From Alloalcanivorax xiamenensis (lineage in GTDB: Bacteria > Pseudomonadota > Gammaproteobacteria > Pseudomonadales > Alcanivoracaceae): a stretch of 64,000 nucleotides of DNA. Made by a program: the position numbers and the translations under genes. The stretch covers positions 62,001-126,000 of the forward strand of contig NZ_AQPF01000009.1 in NCBI RefSeq assembly GCF_009846745.1, in the 5' to 3' direction. Positions 27,336 through 35,911 of this stretch are shown one piece after another (position 1 is the first letter of the stretch; every line of letters starts with the position of its first letter). The notes below the pieces were generated by a model. The model did not search any database and was not told the DNA's origin. It saw nothing but the letters and a program-made list of their open reading frames with translations.

Positions 27336-27929
27336 TCAACTGTAGTAGGCGTTGTCGGTAACGCTGTGATCGGTCTTGTCCCGCACGCCGGTCAGTTCTG
27401 GCAGGCGCTCCTTGAGGGTACGCTCCACGCCATCACGCAAGGTGACATCCACCACCGAACACCCCTGACAGCCGCCGCCGAATTCCAGCACCGCCACATT
27501 GTCCTCGGTCAGTTCCAGCAGCTGCACGCTACCACCGTGAGCCGCCAGATTCGGGTTGATCTCCGCGTACAGGACATAGTTGATGCGTTCTTCCAGGCTG
27601 GCATCGGGGCTGATGTCGGGGACCCGGGATTTGGGGGCCCGGAAGGTCAGCTGGCCGCCCATGCTGTCCTTCTTGTAATCGATCACCGCGTCTTCCAGGT
27701 AGCGTACGCTCTTGCCCTCGATCCAGGCATGGAAGCCTTCATAGTCATAGCGCACATCCCCGTCTTCCTGCTCATCCGGCGGGCAATAGGCCATGCAGCA
27801 CTCGGCATGGGGGGTGCCGGGGCGTTCGACGAAGATACGCACGCCCATACCCTCCTGGTCCTGCTTGGAAAGCAGGTCGCGGAGGTAATCCTGGGCGCTG
27901 TCGGTGATGCGGATCAGTTCTTCGCTCAT
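27336..27929 (-). CDS. nfuA: Fe-S biogenesis protein NfuA
   Basis: NfuA, 197 aa, an Fe-S carrier that receives 4Fe-4S clusters and delivers them to targets such as aconitase. The N-terminal half is a degenerate A-type scaffold domain (ITDSAQDYLRDLLSKQ...), and the C-terminal Nfu domain has the cluster-binding CxxC in GGGCQGCSVVDVTL at about residues 154-157. Length matches the family. The ATG at 27929 is preceded by a match to the IscR type-1 operator at 27950-27974, so the gene is likely repressed or tuned by IscR in response to Fe-S status. It stands alone. Confidence 0.95.
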   Translation of the reverse strand: MSEELIRITDSAQDYLRDLLSKQDQEGMGVRIFVERPGTPHAECCMAYCPPDEQEDGDVRYDYEGFHAWIEGKSVRYLEDAVIDYKKDSMGGQLTFRAPKSRVPDISPDASLEERINYVLYAEINPNLAAHGGSVQLLELTEDNVAVLEFGGGCQGCSVVDVTLRDGVERTLKERLPELTGVRDKTDHSVTDNAYYS

Positions 27930-27949
27930 TCCGGTTTCCGGTTGGGGTA

Positions 27950-27974
27950 TTTCCTGACTATTTTAGTCAGGTAC
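27950..27974. promoter_or_regulatory. IscR type-1 binding site upstream of nfuA
   Basis: The central GACTATTTTAGTC matches the core of the E. coli type-1 consensus (GACTRWWWYAGTC) exactly, with CCT before and AGG after it also fitting; only the outer A/T positions deviate. It is a near-perfect palindrome located 20 bases upstream of the nfuA start, which fits a repressor overlapping the promoter. Identification is by consensus matching only. Confidence 0.75.
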
Positions 27975-28026
27975 TGCGTGGTTGCAATGGGGCAGCGTTT
28001 TTCTCCGGGTTGATCCTGGGGGCCCG

Positions 28027-28136
28027 AGAGCCTGTTTATAGTCTTTACGCCGCCGCGCCGGAGCTCCCCTCTCCACCTAAAGAAAGTGGGCCCGGCCCTT
28101 CGGGTTGCGCTGGGGTAAAGACTATAAACAGGCTCT
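28027..28136. repeat. 110-bp element with 22-bp perfect terminal inverted repeats
   Basis: Positions 28027-28048 and 28115-28136 are perfect reverse complements over 22 bases (starting AGAGCCTGTTTATAG), enclosing 66 bases of GC-rich sequence with no gene. Long exact ends around a short non-coding core resemble a miniature inverted-repeat element or a large hairpin. It ends immediately before the AGGA that serves as ribosome-binding site of the MATE gene. No target-site duplication is obvious. Confidence 0.75.
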
Positions 28137-28149
28137 AGGACTTTCTGGT

Positions 28150-29511
28150 ATGGTTGCCGCTTTCGTCAAAAAGCCGGAAATCACCTTGCCTCCACTGCAT
28201 CGAAGCCGCCGCGTCCTCGCCCTGGGCCTGCCCATCATGGCGGCCATGATAAGCCAAAGCCTGCTCAATCTGGTCGACGCCGCTCTGGTCGGGCGGCTGG
28301 GCGGTGATGCTCTGGCCGGTGTTGGTCTGGGGGGCTATGCCGCCTTCCTGTCGATCAGCGTGGTGATCGGGCTCGGCGCCGGGGTGCAGGCCATGGTGGC
28401 GCGGCGCAAAGGAGAAGGCGACGAGCGTCAATATGCCCTGCCCCTGAATGCCGGATTGCTGGTGGGGCTGGTGCTGTCGCTGCCGTTGACCGCGCTGTTT
28501 CTGGCGCTCAGCGCACCGATGATGCATTTTCTTGCTCCCAATGCGCCGGTCGCCGGACTGGCCGAGGGCTACTTTGACATGCGTTTGCTGGGCATCTGGG
28601 CGGTGGCGATGAATTTTTGCTATCGCGGCTATTGGAACGGCATCAGCCGCCCCGCGGTGTACATGCGCACCCTGATCACCACCCATGTGGCCAATGTGGT
28701 ACTCAGCTATGGTCTGATCTTTGGCCGTCTGGGCCTGCCGGAAATGGGCGCCGCGGGCGCAGGCCTCGGTACCACCTTGTCGCTTTATCTCGGCAGTCTG
28801 CTTTACCTGCTGCAAACCTGGAAGCTGGGGCGTGAGCACGGTTTCATGGCCGCCTGGCCTTCCACCGCCACCTTGGGCAGTATCGCCAGGGTCAGTATTC
28901 CCAACTCGGTGCAACAGTTCTTCTTCTCCGCCGGCCTTACCGTGCTGTTCTGGATTATCGGCATGGTCGGCGCCGATGAAGTGGCGGTGGCCCATGTACT
29001 GATCACCTTGATCCTCCTGCTGATTCTGCCGGCCATCGGGCTCGGGCTGGCGGCCGCGTCGCTGGTGGGCCAGGCGCTGGGCCGCCGGGATACCGCCGAT
29101 GCCTACCGCTGGGGCTGGGATGTCACCTGGCTGGCGGTGCTGATGTTGTTCATCACCGCATTGCCCATGTGGCTGGCGCCGGAGTGGATTCTGGGGTTAT
29201 TCCTGCACCAGCCGGATCTGGTGGCATTGGGACGGGTGCCGCTGATGATCACCGGGCTGGCGATTTGCCTGGACGGCGCGGCCATCATCTTTACCCAGGC
29301 TTTGCTGGGGGCCGGCGCATCGCGGTCGGTCATGATGGTCACCCTTGTAGTACAATGGTGTCTGTTCCTGCCGCTGGCCTATATCGTTGGCCCCTGGCTG
29401 GGATTCGGACTGCTTGGCATCTGGCTGGCACAGGCTCTGCAACGGCTGGTGACCTCTTCCCTGTTGGGAGGGCTGTGGGTGCGCCGAAGCTGGGCTCACA
29501 TTCAATTATGA
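28150..29511 (+). CDS. MATE-family efflux transporter
   Basis: Multidrug and toxic compound extrusion (MATE) transporter, 453 aa, with twelve hydrophobic helices in two MatE halves. The N-terminal LALGLPIMAAMISQSLLNLV and LVDAALVGRLGGDALAGVGL are characteristic of the DinF-like branch. It exchanges Na+ or H+ for cationic or other organic compounds; the substrate is unknown. I chose ATG 28150 with AGGA 9 bases upstream rather than the TTG at 28105, which lies inside the inverted repeat element. The DUF2970 gene follows after 10 bases. Confidence 0.9.
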   Translation: MVAAFVKKPEITLPPLHRSRRVLALGLPIMAAMISQSLLNLVDAALVGRLGGDALAGVGLGGYAAFLSISVVIGLGAGVQAMVARRKGEGDERQYALPLNAGLLVGLVLSLPLTALFLALSAPMMHFLAPNAPVAGLAEGYFDMRLLGIWAVAMNFCYRGYWNGISRPAVYMRTLITTHVANVVLSYGLIFGRLGLPEMGAAGAGLGTTLSLYLGSLLYLLQTWKLGREHGFMAAWPSTATLGSIARVSIPNSVQQFFFSAGLTVLFWIIGMVGADEVAVAHVLITLILLLILPAIGLGLAAASLVGQALGRRDTADAYRWGWDVTWLAVLMLFITALPMWLAPEWILGLFLHQPDLVALGRVPLMITGLAICLDGAAIIFTQALLGAGASRSVMMVTLVVQWCLFLPLAYIVGPWLGFGLLGIWLAQALQRLVTSSLLGGLWVRRSWAHIQL

Positions 29512-29521
29512 CGAGGTCTTC

Positions 29522-29746
29522 ATGAGCGATCAGAACAATTCCGGCTCGGACCGCCCCAACTCCCTGCAAGTATTGAAAAGTATTCTTGCCGGACTGTTTG
29601 GTGTGCAGAGCCACGCCAACCGCGAACGGGATTTTAACAAGGGCAATCCCGGCGATTATATCGGTGTTTATGTGGTCCTGGTGTTGGGTCTGGTGATCGG
29701 TGTTTTCGTGGTAGTGAAAATGGTTCTCAGTGCCGCCGGGTCATAG
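29522..29746 (+). CDS. DUF2970 family small membrane protein
   Basis: Small protein of 74 aa matching DUF2970. The conserved part SILAGLFGVQSHANRERDF is at about residues 20-38, followed by one membrane helix (about 47-68) and a short tail. Function unknown; the family is widespread in beta- and gammaproteobacteria, often near redox or transport genes. It starts 10 bases after the MATE gene and may be co-transcribed with it; cysI begins 131 bases downstream. Confidence 0.85.
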   Translation: MSDQNNSGSDRPNSLQVLKSILAGLFGVQSHANRERDFNKGNPGDYIGVYVVLVLGLVIGVFVVVKMVLSAAGS

Positions 29747-29877
29747 CGGAACACACTAGGGATATAGCGATATATTTCTTTTAAGTATAAAAACCCTTTG
29801 CTAAAGTTCGCGCCACTCGGAATTGTAAGCCGCCAAACGGCTTGCAAATCAACGAATTAACACGGCGCGACACAGCA

Positions 29878-31527
29878 ATGTACGTATATCAGGACTATGA
29901 CCAACGGCTTCTGGAAGAGCGGGTGGCACAGTACCGCGACCAGACCCGACGTTACCTGGCGGGCCAACTGAGCGAGGACGAATTTCTCGCTCTGCGGCTG
30001 CAGAACGGGCTCTACATCCAGCGCTATGCGCCGATGATGCGTATCTCCGTACCTTACGGCATGCTCAACACCACCCAGGTGCGCAAGCTGGCGTCCATCA
30101 GCCGCGATTACGACAAGGGCTTCTGCCACGTCAGTACCCGTCAGAATATCCAGTTGAACTGGCCGGAAGTGGCGGACACTCCCGACATTCTCGCCGAGCT
30201 GGCCAGCGTGCAAATGCACGCCATTCAAACCAGCGGTAACTGTATTCGCAACATCACCACCGACGAATACGCCGGCGTTAATCCGCGTGAAATCGAAGAC
30301 CCGCGCCCCTGGTGTGAAGTGATCCGCCAGTGGGCCACCTTCAACCCGGAATTCGCTTATCTGCCGCGCAAATTCAAAATCGCCGTGAACGCGGTACCGG
30401 ACGCCGATCCTGCTTTGATCGGCGTGCACGATATCGGCGTACAGATCGTCCATGACCACGATGGCGAAACCGGCTTTCAGGTCTGGGCCGGCGGTGGTCT
30501 CGGCCGCACCCCGATGACCGGTGAGGTGATCGGCGAGTTTGTCCCCTGGCCGGATCTGCTTGCCTATCTGGAAGCGATTCTGCGGGTGTACAACAAATAC
30601 GGAAATCGCGACAACAAGTACAAGGCCCGCATCAAGATTCTGGTGAAGGCTTTGGGCGCGGATAAGTTCCGCGAGTTGGCGGAAGCGGAATTCGCCGAGC
30701 TGAAAGGCGGCGCCATGACGCTGACCCGGGAGGAAGTGGCCCGCATCAAGGCCTGCTTCGTGGATCCGGATTATCGCGTTGATGTGGACAGCGCCGCGCT
30801 GCACAGTGCTCTGGATCAGCACCGTGCCTTCAACCGCTGGTACCACACCAACACCCGCGCCCATAAGAGGGGCGGCTACCGGGCGGTGACCCTGACGCTG
30901 AAGAAGACCGGCCGCATCCCCGGTGACATTACCGACGAACAACTGGAAGCAGTGGCCGATCTGGCGGACCGTTATGCGTTCTCCGAAGTGCGCACCACGC
31001 ACCAGCAGAACATGGTTCTGGCTGATGTCGCCGAGGACGAGTTGTATGATCTCTGGCGACAGCTGGACGCGCTCGGGTTCGCCACACCGAATCTGGGACT
31101 GATCACCGACATCGTGTCCTGCCCCGGCGGTGACCTTTGCGCACTGGCCAACGCTAAGTCCGTGCCGATCGCGGAGGGTATCCAGCGCCAGTTCGACGAC
31201 CTGGATTTTGTTCATGATCTGGGACCGCTGGATGTCAATATTTCCGGTTGCATGAACGCCTGCGGTCACCACCATATTGGCCACATCGGTATTCTCGGCG
31301 TGGACAAAAAGGGCAAGGAGTTCTACCAGATCACCCTGGGTGGTCGCGGTGACCGCCAATCCCGCATTGGCGAAAAAATGGGGCCGTCCTTCGAGTCCCA
31401 TGAGGTCAACGGCGTGATCGGCAAGATCGTCCGCGTGTATCTGGACAATCGTCTGGAAAACGAGCCTTTCATCAGTACGTACGAGCGCATTGGCATGGAC
31501 CCGTTCAAGGAGGTGGTATATGGCTAA
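29878..31527 (+). CDS. cysI: Sulfite/nitrite reductase hemoprotein subunit (CysI type)
   Basis: Siroheme and 4Fe-4S-containing nitrite/sulfite reductase, 549 aa, most likely the assimilatory sulfite reductase hemoprotein of the Pseudomonas type. Two ferredoxin-like half domains and two siroheme domains are present; the shared cluster/siroheme cysteines are in VSCPGGDLC and ISGCMNACGHHHIGH, and arginines in STRQNIQLNWPE fit siroheme binding. The DUF934 gene downstream overlaps it by 8 bases, as in the P. aeruginosa cysI-DUF934 pair. The leader 29747-29877 is AT-rich, as CysB-controlled promoters often are, and cysB itself is in the window. I chose ATG 29878; a TTG at 29842 is less likely. Confidence 0.88.
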   Translation: MYVYQDYDQRLLEERVAQYRDQTRRYLAGQLSEDEFLALRLQNGLYIQRYAPMMRISVPYGMLNTTQVRKLASISRDYDKGFCHVSTRQNIQLNWPEVADTPDILAELASVQMHAIQTSGNCIRNITTDEYAGVNPREIEDPRPWCEVIRQWATFNPEFAYLPRKFKIAVNAVPDADPALIGVHDIGVQIVHDHDGETGFQVWAGGGLGRTPMTGEVIGEFVPWPDLLAYLEAILRVYNKYGNRDNKYKARIKILVKALGADKFRELAEAEFAELKGGAMTLTREEVARIKACFVDPDYRVDVDSAALHSALDQHRAFNRWYHTNTRAHKRGGYRAVTLTLKKTGRIPGDITDEQLEAVADLADRYAFSEVRTTHQQNMVLADVAEDELYDLWRQLDALGFATPNLGLITDIVSCPGGDLCALANAKSVPIAEGIQRQFDDLDFVHDLGPLDVNISGCMNACGHHHIGHIGILGVDKKGKEFYQITLGGRGDRQSRIGEKMGPSFESHEVNGVIGKIVRVYLDNRLENEPFISTYERIGMDPFKEVVYG

Positions 31528-32023
31528 GGTAATCGTCAACGGCGACATCGTAGACAATGCCTGGCAGCGGCTGACCTCCGAGGAATTGGAGCAACAAGGA
31601 GTTCCGGAGGCAGGCGCGGTGATCGTGCCGCTGGCGTACTGGCTGTCTCATCGTGAGGCCCTGCTGGAGCGCTCGGCGCCGGTGGGAGTGTGCCTGGAAC
31701 CCGGTGAAGAGCCCGCGGATCTGGCCGCGGACTTGCCCACCCTGCCCCTGGTGGCGGTGAACTTTCCCGCTTTCAAGGACGGCCGGGGTTATTCCTATGC
31801 CCGTGAGTTGCGCACCCGCTATGGTTTTGAAGGTGAGGTGCGAGCGGTGGGGGATGTGCTGCAGGATCAGCTGTTCTACATGCACCGGGTCGGCTTCAAT
31901 GCCTTCGAGGTGCGTGCCGACCGTGATATCGAGGAAGCCCTGAATGGCCTGCGCCCGTTCTCGGTTACCTATCAGGGCGACGTTCACGACGAGCGCCCGA
32001 TCTATCGCCGTCAATCCGCCTGA
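31520..32023 (+). CDS. DUF934 family protein paired with CysI
   Basis: DUF934 protein, 167 aa, cytoplasmic, of unknown precise function but regularly encoded directly after the hemoprotein subunit of sulfite reductase in pseudomonads and relatives, where an accessory or electron-delivery role has been proposed. Conserved pieces visible are NFPAFKDGRGYSYARELRTR and GDVLQDQLFYMHRVGF. The start lies 8 bases inside the cysI frame with a strong AAGGAGGTGG, so translation is coupled. A GC-rich hairpin follows its stop. Confidence 0.88.
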   Translation: MAKVIVNGDIVDNAWQRLTSEELEQQGVPEAGAVIVPLAYWLSHREALLERSAPVGVCLEPGEEPADLAADLPTLPLVAVNFPAFKDGRGYSYARELRTRYGFEGEVRAVGDVLQDQLFYMHRVGFNAFEVRADRDIEEALNGLRPFSVTYQGDVHDERPIYRRQSA

Positions 32024-32030
32024 TCATCAA

Positions 32031-32050
32031 TCCGCCCCGTCCGGGGCGGA
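32031..32050 (+). terminator. GC-rich hairpin after cysI-DUF934
   Basis: TCCGCCCCG and CGGGGCGGA form a perfect 9-bp stem around a TC loop, 8 bases past the DUF934 stop. The following bases are CCTTCCTTTGG rather than a full T-run, so termination may be weak. Confidence 0.5.
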
Positions 32051-32085
32051 CCTTCCTTTGGCAAGCGCCGGTGCCGAACCGTGTT

Positions 32086-33048
32086 TCACACCCAGCGTCG
32101 CCGGATCATCCACAGCAGGATGCCGGTGCTGGTAATCGCGAGCATTCCACTGAACCACCAGAATCCGTTGGGGTCCTCCAGCCACGGCAAGCCCCCCACA
32201 TTGATACCAAACAGACCGGTCAGGAAGCCCAGCGGCAGAAAAATGGCGCTGATGATGGCCAGCAGATACATGCGGTCATTGATGGTCTCGTTCTGCGCGG
32301 AAAAGACCTCTTCTTGCAGCAGCGTGGCATGTTCGCGGGCCGCGTCCAGATCCTCCAGCAGGCGTTGCAGGCGATCGGTGGCTTCACGAATGGTCTCCGC
32401 GTCGCCACTGCGAATACGGCTGTCGCCATGCAGTTTGATCAGTGCGTCCCGTTGTGGGGCCATGTAGCGACGCAGTGTGATGGCCCGGCGGCGCAAGGCG
32501 CCGATGCGCCGTGTCTGCTCGCGGCTGCCCGGCCGGCTTTCCAACTGTTCGGAAAAAGCCGCCACCTGGTCCTCGATCTGTTCAATTGCGTCTTCCATGC
32601 GCCAGACCAGCCCGTCCACCAGCCCGGCGAGCAGCTCGGACGGCGTCGCCGGCCCCTCGCCCGCGTACAGGGCCTCGACCAGCTCGGTGAGTGATTTAAG
32701 GGTACGCTTTTGGGTGCTGATCACCAGGCCGTCCCGGACCCACAGCCGTACCGCGATCATGTCCTCGGGGCGGGCATCGGGGGACAGATTGACCCCACGG
32801 AGATAAACCAGAAGCCCCCCGCCCACCTCGCTGACCCGCGGCCGGGTTTCCGGCGTCAGCAGGGCCTCGCTGACCACCATCGGAATATCCGCTCTGGCTT
32901 CCAGCCAGTCCCGGCTTTCCGGACGAGTGTAATCCAGATGAATCCAACGGGTGGCATGGTCACCGGCGGACAGCTGTGGCTCGAAGGGCGTCGCTCCGCC
33001 CTTGCCGTCCAGACGCAGTGCGAATTTAAGCCAGCCGGGGTCAGTCAT
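32086..33048 (-). CDS. zntB: Zinc transporter ZntB (CorA superfamily)
   Basis: ZntB-type member of the CorA superfamily, 320 aa. The pore motif is GIN (FGINVGGLPW) instead of the GMN of CorA, matching ZntB, and two helices lie at the C-terminus. The N-terminal domain is cytoplasmic with a long helical stalk rich in charged residues. ZntB mediates zinc transport (proton-driven uptake in recent work; first described as efflux). Ends with a short basic tail (IRRRWV). It is convergent with cysI-DUF934 and lies 31 bases from the yhdH gene on the same strand. Confidence 0.9.
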   Translation of the reverse strand: MTDPGWLKFALRLDGKGGATPFEPQLSAGDHATRWIHLDYTRPESRDWLEARADIPMVVSEALLTPETRPRVSEVGGGLLVYLRGVNLSPDARPEDMIAVRLWVRDGLVISTQKRTLKSLTELVEALYAGEGPATPSELLAGLVDGLVWRMEDAIEQIEDQVAAFSEQLESRPGSREQTRRIGALRRRAITLRRYMAPQRDALIKLHGDSRIRSGDAETIREATDRLQRLLEDLDAAREHATLLQEEVFSAQNETINDRMYLLAIISAIFLPLGFLTGLFGINVGGLPWLEDPNGFWWFSGMLAITSTGILLWMIRRRWV

Positions 33049-33079
33049 GGTGCCTCCCGTATCAGTGGTCTGCCAGCGA

Positions 33080-34072
33080 TCAACCGCCTATCTTGACCAC
33101 CACGCGGCCGCGCACGCCGCCGGCGAGGATACGCTCGAACCATTCCGGCAGTTGTTCCCGAGTGATTTCCGCCGCTTCCAACGCGGCCAGATCCGGGGTC
33201 CAGTCCGAGGCCAGCAACTGCCAGATCTGCTGCTTCACTTCGCGCGGCAGTTCCACGCTGTCCACGCCGAGCAGATTGACGCCACGCAGGATGAACGGAA
33301 GCACCGTGGCACTATTGAGTTGCGGTGATCCCACCAGGCCGCAGCAGGCGGCGCTGGCGCCGTATTGCAGGCTTTTCAGGGCGTTCACCAGCATGTCGCC
33401 GCCGACGCAGTCCACCACCCCGGCCCAGCGTGGCTTCAACATCGGCTTATTGGCATCCGTCAGGGCGTCCTCGCGGGAAATGATGTCCGCTGCTCCCAGG
33501 GCTTTCAGCCAGTCGTGGGCGTCGCTTTTACCGGTAACGGCGACCACGCGAAAGCCCAGCCGGGACAGGATCGAGACCGCCACGCAACCAACACCGCCGG
33601 TGGCGCCGGTAACCAGCACGTCACCCTGGTCCTCCTGCAGGCCGGTATCCAGCAATGCCTCCACGCACAAGGCGGCGGTGAGGCCGGCGGTGCCCAGCAT
33701 CATGGCGGAGCGTGGGTCCATGCCATCCGGCAGCGGCACCAGCCAATCCGCTGGCACGCGAATGTAATCGCCGTAGCCGCCGACGGTGTTCATGCCCAGG
33801 TCATAGCCGGTGCAGATGACCTGGTCACCGGGGCTGAATGGGCCCTGCTCCGCTTCTTCCACCACACCAACGGCGTCGATGCCCGGTGTATGTGGATAAT
33901 GGCGGGTGACGCCCTTGTTGCCGCTGGCGCTGAGCGCGTCCTTGTAGTTCAGAGAAGACCAGCTCACCTTAACCAGAACCTCGCCTTCCGGCAGATCACT
34001 CAGCTCACGCTCCCCTACCCGGCTTTGGTAGCCATTGTCGGTGCTTTCGGTGATCAGGGCCTTGAATGTCAT
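33080..34072 (-). CDS. yhdH: YhdH/AcuI-type acrylyl-CoA reductase (MDR family)
   Basis: Zinc-free medium-chain reductase of 330 aa, YhdH/AcuI family. AcuI reduces acryloyl-CoA to propionyl-CoA with NADPH, detoxifying a reactive intermediate formed, for example, from DMSP. The N-terminal SSLNYKDALSASGNKG and CTGYDLGMNTVGGYGDYIRV and the nucleotide-binding VTGATGGVGCVAVSILSRLG are family hallmarks. It lies between zntB and sohB on the same strand, each with its own gap, so no operon function is implied. Whether acrylyl-CoA is its true substrate here is inference. Confidence 0.9.
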   Translation of the reverse strand: MTFKALITESTDNGYQSRVGERELSDLPEGEVLVKVSWSSLNYKDALSASGNKGVTRHYPHTPGIDAVGVVEEAEQGPFSPGDQVICTGYDLGMNTVGGYGDYIRVPADWLVPLPDGMDPRSAMMLGTAGLTAALCVEALLDTGLQEDQGDVLVTGATGGVGCVAVSILSRLGFRVVAVTGKSDAHDWLKALGAADIISREDALTDANKPMLKPRWAGVVDCVGGDMLVNALKSLQYGASAACCGLVGSPQLNSATVLPFILRGVNLLGVDSVELPREVKQQIWQLLASDWTPDLAALEAAEITREQLPEWFERILAGGVRGRVVVKIGG

Positions 34073-34105
34073 TACCAGCTCCGTTTGCTGTTGTCCGTCG
34101 GGTAT

Positions 34106-35161
34106 TTATTGGAAGGGCCGCTGCGAGCCACGCTGCCAGAAGCGATCCGCCAGGCGCTGGGCCGCGGACGCCAGGGACAGGCTCAGCCGATCCGCGAGTT
34201 TACGCTTCTGTTCCCAGGTAACCTGGTAGATGTCGACCTGGGCTTTGCGCCCCTGCAAGTATTCATCACTGGTCATGATGTCGTCCACCAGCCCCAGTTC
34301 CTTGGCCCGGCTGCCGAACCAGTGCTCACCGGTGGCCACCGTGTCGATGTCCAGACCACGGCGGTGCTCACGGACAAAACTCTTGAACAGCTGGTGGGTC
34401 TCTTCCAGCTCTTGCTGGAACTTGGCGCGAGCCTTGTCGGTATTTTCGCCAAGCATGGTCAGGGTGCGTTTGTATTCGCCGGCCGTCATCAATTCCACAT
34501 CCACGTCGTGCTTTTTCAGCAGACGATGGACATTGGGAATCTGTGCCACCACGCCGATGGAACCGATCACCGCGAAAGGAGCGCTGAGAATGCGGTCGCC
34601 GATACAAGCCATCATATAGCCGCCGCTGGCGGCCACCTGGTCCACCGCCACGGTGAGTTTCAAACCGCGCCCGCGCAGACGTTTCAGTTGCGAGGCGGCC
34701 AGGCCATAGCTGTGCACCAGTCCACCCGGGCTTTCCAGTCGCAGCAGGACTTCATCATCCGCCTCGGCCACTTCCAGGATGGCGCTGATTTCGTGGCGCA
34801 GGGTTTCCACATCACTGGCTTGAAGGTCACCATCGAAATCCAGCACGAACAGGCGCGGCGGCAATTTGTCTTCACCGCCGGCTTTCTTGCGCTGCTTGGC
34901 CCGCGCCTTTTCTTCCTTGCGTTTTTTCTTGGCCTCGCTCTTGCGGCGCTGTTCCGGCCACACTTCGTCGATGATGCTCTCGCGCAGGTCGTCGAACTCC
35001 TCGTTGAGGTACTTGACGTGTAATTCGCCGTCGCGGCCACTGCGCTGGCGATTGCGCGCCGCCGCCGTGGCGATCCCGCCGATCACAAACAAAATCGCCA
35101 CCACGAGGGTGGCGACCTTGGCGAGAAACATGCCGTATTCGGATACTAAATCGATGATCAC
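34106..35161 (-). CDS. sohB: SohB-family inner-membrane serine protease
   Basis: SohB, 351 aa, peptidase family S49 (SppA relatives). One N-terminal membrane helix (about 10-33) is followed by a charged lysine-rich linker (SEAKKKRKEEKARAKQRKK) and the protease domain, with the nucleophile serine in QVAASGGYMMAC and the general-base lysine in AGEYKRTLTM. The protease domain is expected in the periplasm. The start is a GTG at 35161 with AGGTGA upstream. The family is linked to protein quality control in E. coli, with the targets undefined. Confidence 0.92.
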   Translation of the reverse strand: MIIDLVSEYGMFLAKVATLVVAILFVIGGIATAAARNRQRSGRDGELHVKYLNEEFDDLRESIIDEVWPEQRRKSEAKKKRKEEKARAKQRKKAGGEDKLPPRLFVLDFDGDLQASDVETLRHEISAILEVAEADDEVLLRLESPGGLVHSYGLAASQLKRLRGRGLKLTVAVDQVAASGGYMMACIGDRILSAPFAVIGSIGVVAQIPNVHRLLKKHDVDVELMTAGEYKRTLTMLGENTDKARAKFQQELEETHQLFKSFVREHRRGLDIDTVATGEHWFGSRAKELGLVDDIMTSDEYLQGRKAQVDIYQVTWEQKRKLADRLSLSLASAAQRLADRFWQRGSQRPFQ

Positions 35162-35226
35162 CGTGTCTTGCTCACCTGTATGTATGGGTTAAATCGCCCG
35201 TCCCGCTCACTGGCACCGCATCCCGC

Positions 35227-35874
35227 TTATTGCCAGCCGGAAACCGCCTGCTGCGCACTGCCGTTGAGCGGCCGCCCCACCAGACCGGTGGGGGCAACCG
35301 TCACTTCAAAGATCGCCCCGTCCGCCATCGGCAGATAGGCGGCGCTACCATAGCGCGCATCGACAAGAAAACTCCAGCCCTCCCGGGCCTGGCGCCAGAC
35401 GTCCAGCAGCGGTGGCGCGTCGTGGAAACTATACACGGTACGTTCCCGGGAGCGCTCGTCCTCCAGTGCGAAGTAACGCCCCTGGATGCGATCCAACTGA
35501 TAGGCCGGCTTCAGTCCCAGCAAGGCGAAGGGGGTTTTCCACTTGATGATTCTGGCGTCCAGTTGCCACTGGTCTCCGGCCAGCCGGAAATCACGGGTGC
35601 GGCCATCACGGCCGGTGACCGTGGCGATGTAGGCCTGATTGTCGGTGGCACGGAAGCTGATCGTGGCCACCGGCGATTCCGCGTTCAGTTCGTGGTAGCT
35701 GTACAGACTGACCGCCACCAACACCAGATAGATGGCCCCGGCCACCAACAGCAGCCCCGCCGTGCCCTTGAGCCACTGCCACAGCCATTTCTGGCGCAAC
35801 AGAATCCAGGCCCCGATCAGCACCAGAACCAAGCCAATGACCATAATCAAAAGCGGGGCGAACGAAAAGCTCAT
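35227..35874 (-). CDS. Conserved two-helix membrane protein, unknown function
   Basis: Unassigned membrane protein of 215 aa. Two hydrophobic helices (about 7-26 and 39-58) precede a soluble region of about 150 residues with beta-type sequence (SFRATDNQAYIATVTGRDGR) and a conserved-looking YGSAAYLPMADGAIFEVTV near the end. Similar proteins in pseudomonads are often labelled multidrug transporters without evidence; nothing here looks like a pump. It sits between sohB and nudC on the same strand, 37 bases from nudC. The neighbourhood gives no function. Confidence 0.8.
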   Translation of the reverse strand: MSFSFAPLLIMVIGLVLVLIGAWILLRQKWLWQWLKGTAGLLLVAGAIYLVLVAVSLYSYHELNAESPVATISFRATDNQAYIATVTGRDGRTRDFRLAGDQWQLDARIIKWKTPFALLGLKPAYQLDRIQGRYFALEDERSRERTVYSFHDAPPLLDVWRQAREGWSFLVDARYGSAAYLPMADGAIFEVTVAPTGLVGRPLNGSAQQAVSGWQ

Positions 35875-35911
35875 CGGGACTCCATCATCATGGCGGGCTG
35901 GGGGCGGCGCG

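Noticed and set aside
29857..31557. Antisense open frame of 566 aa across cysI
   Set aside because: Antisense shadow of a clear sulfite/nitrite reductase gene.
33365..35023. Plus-strand open frame of 552 aa across yhdH and sohB
   Set aside because: It spans two well-supported minus-strand genes and their gap and shows no family similarity.
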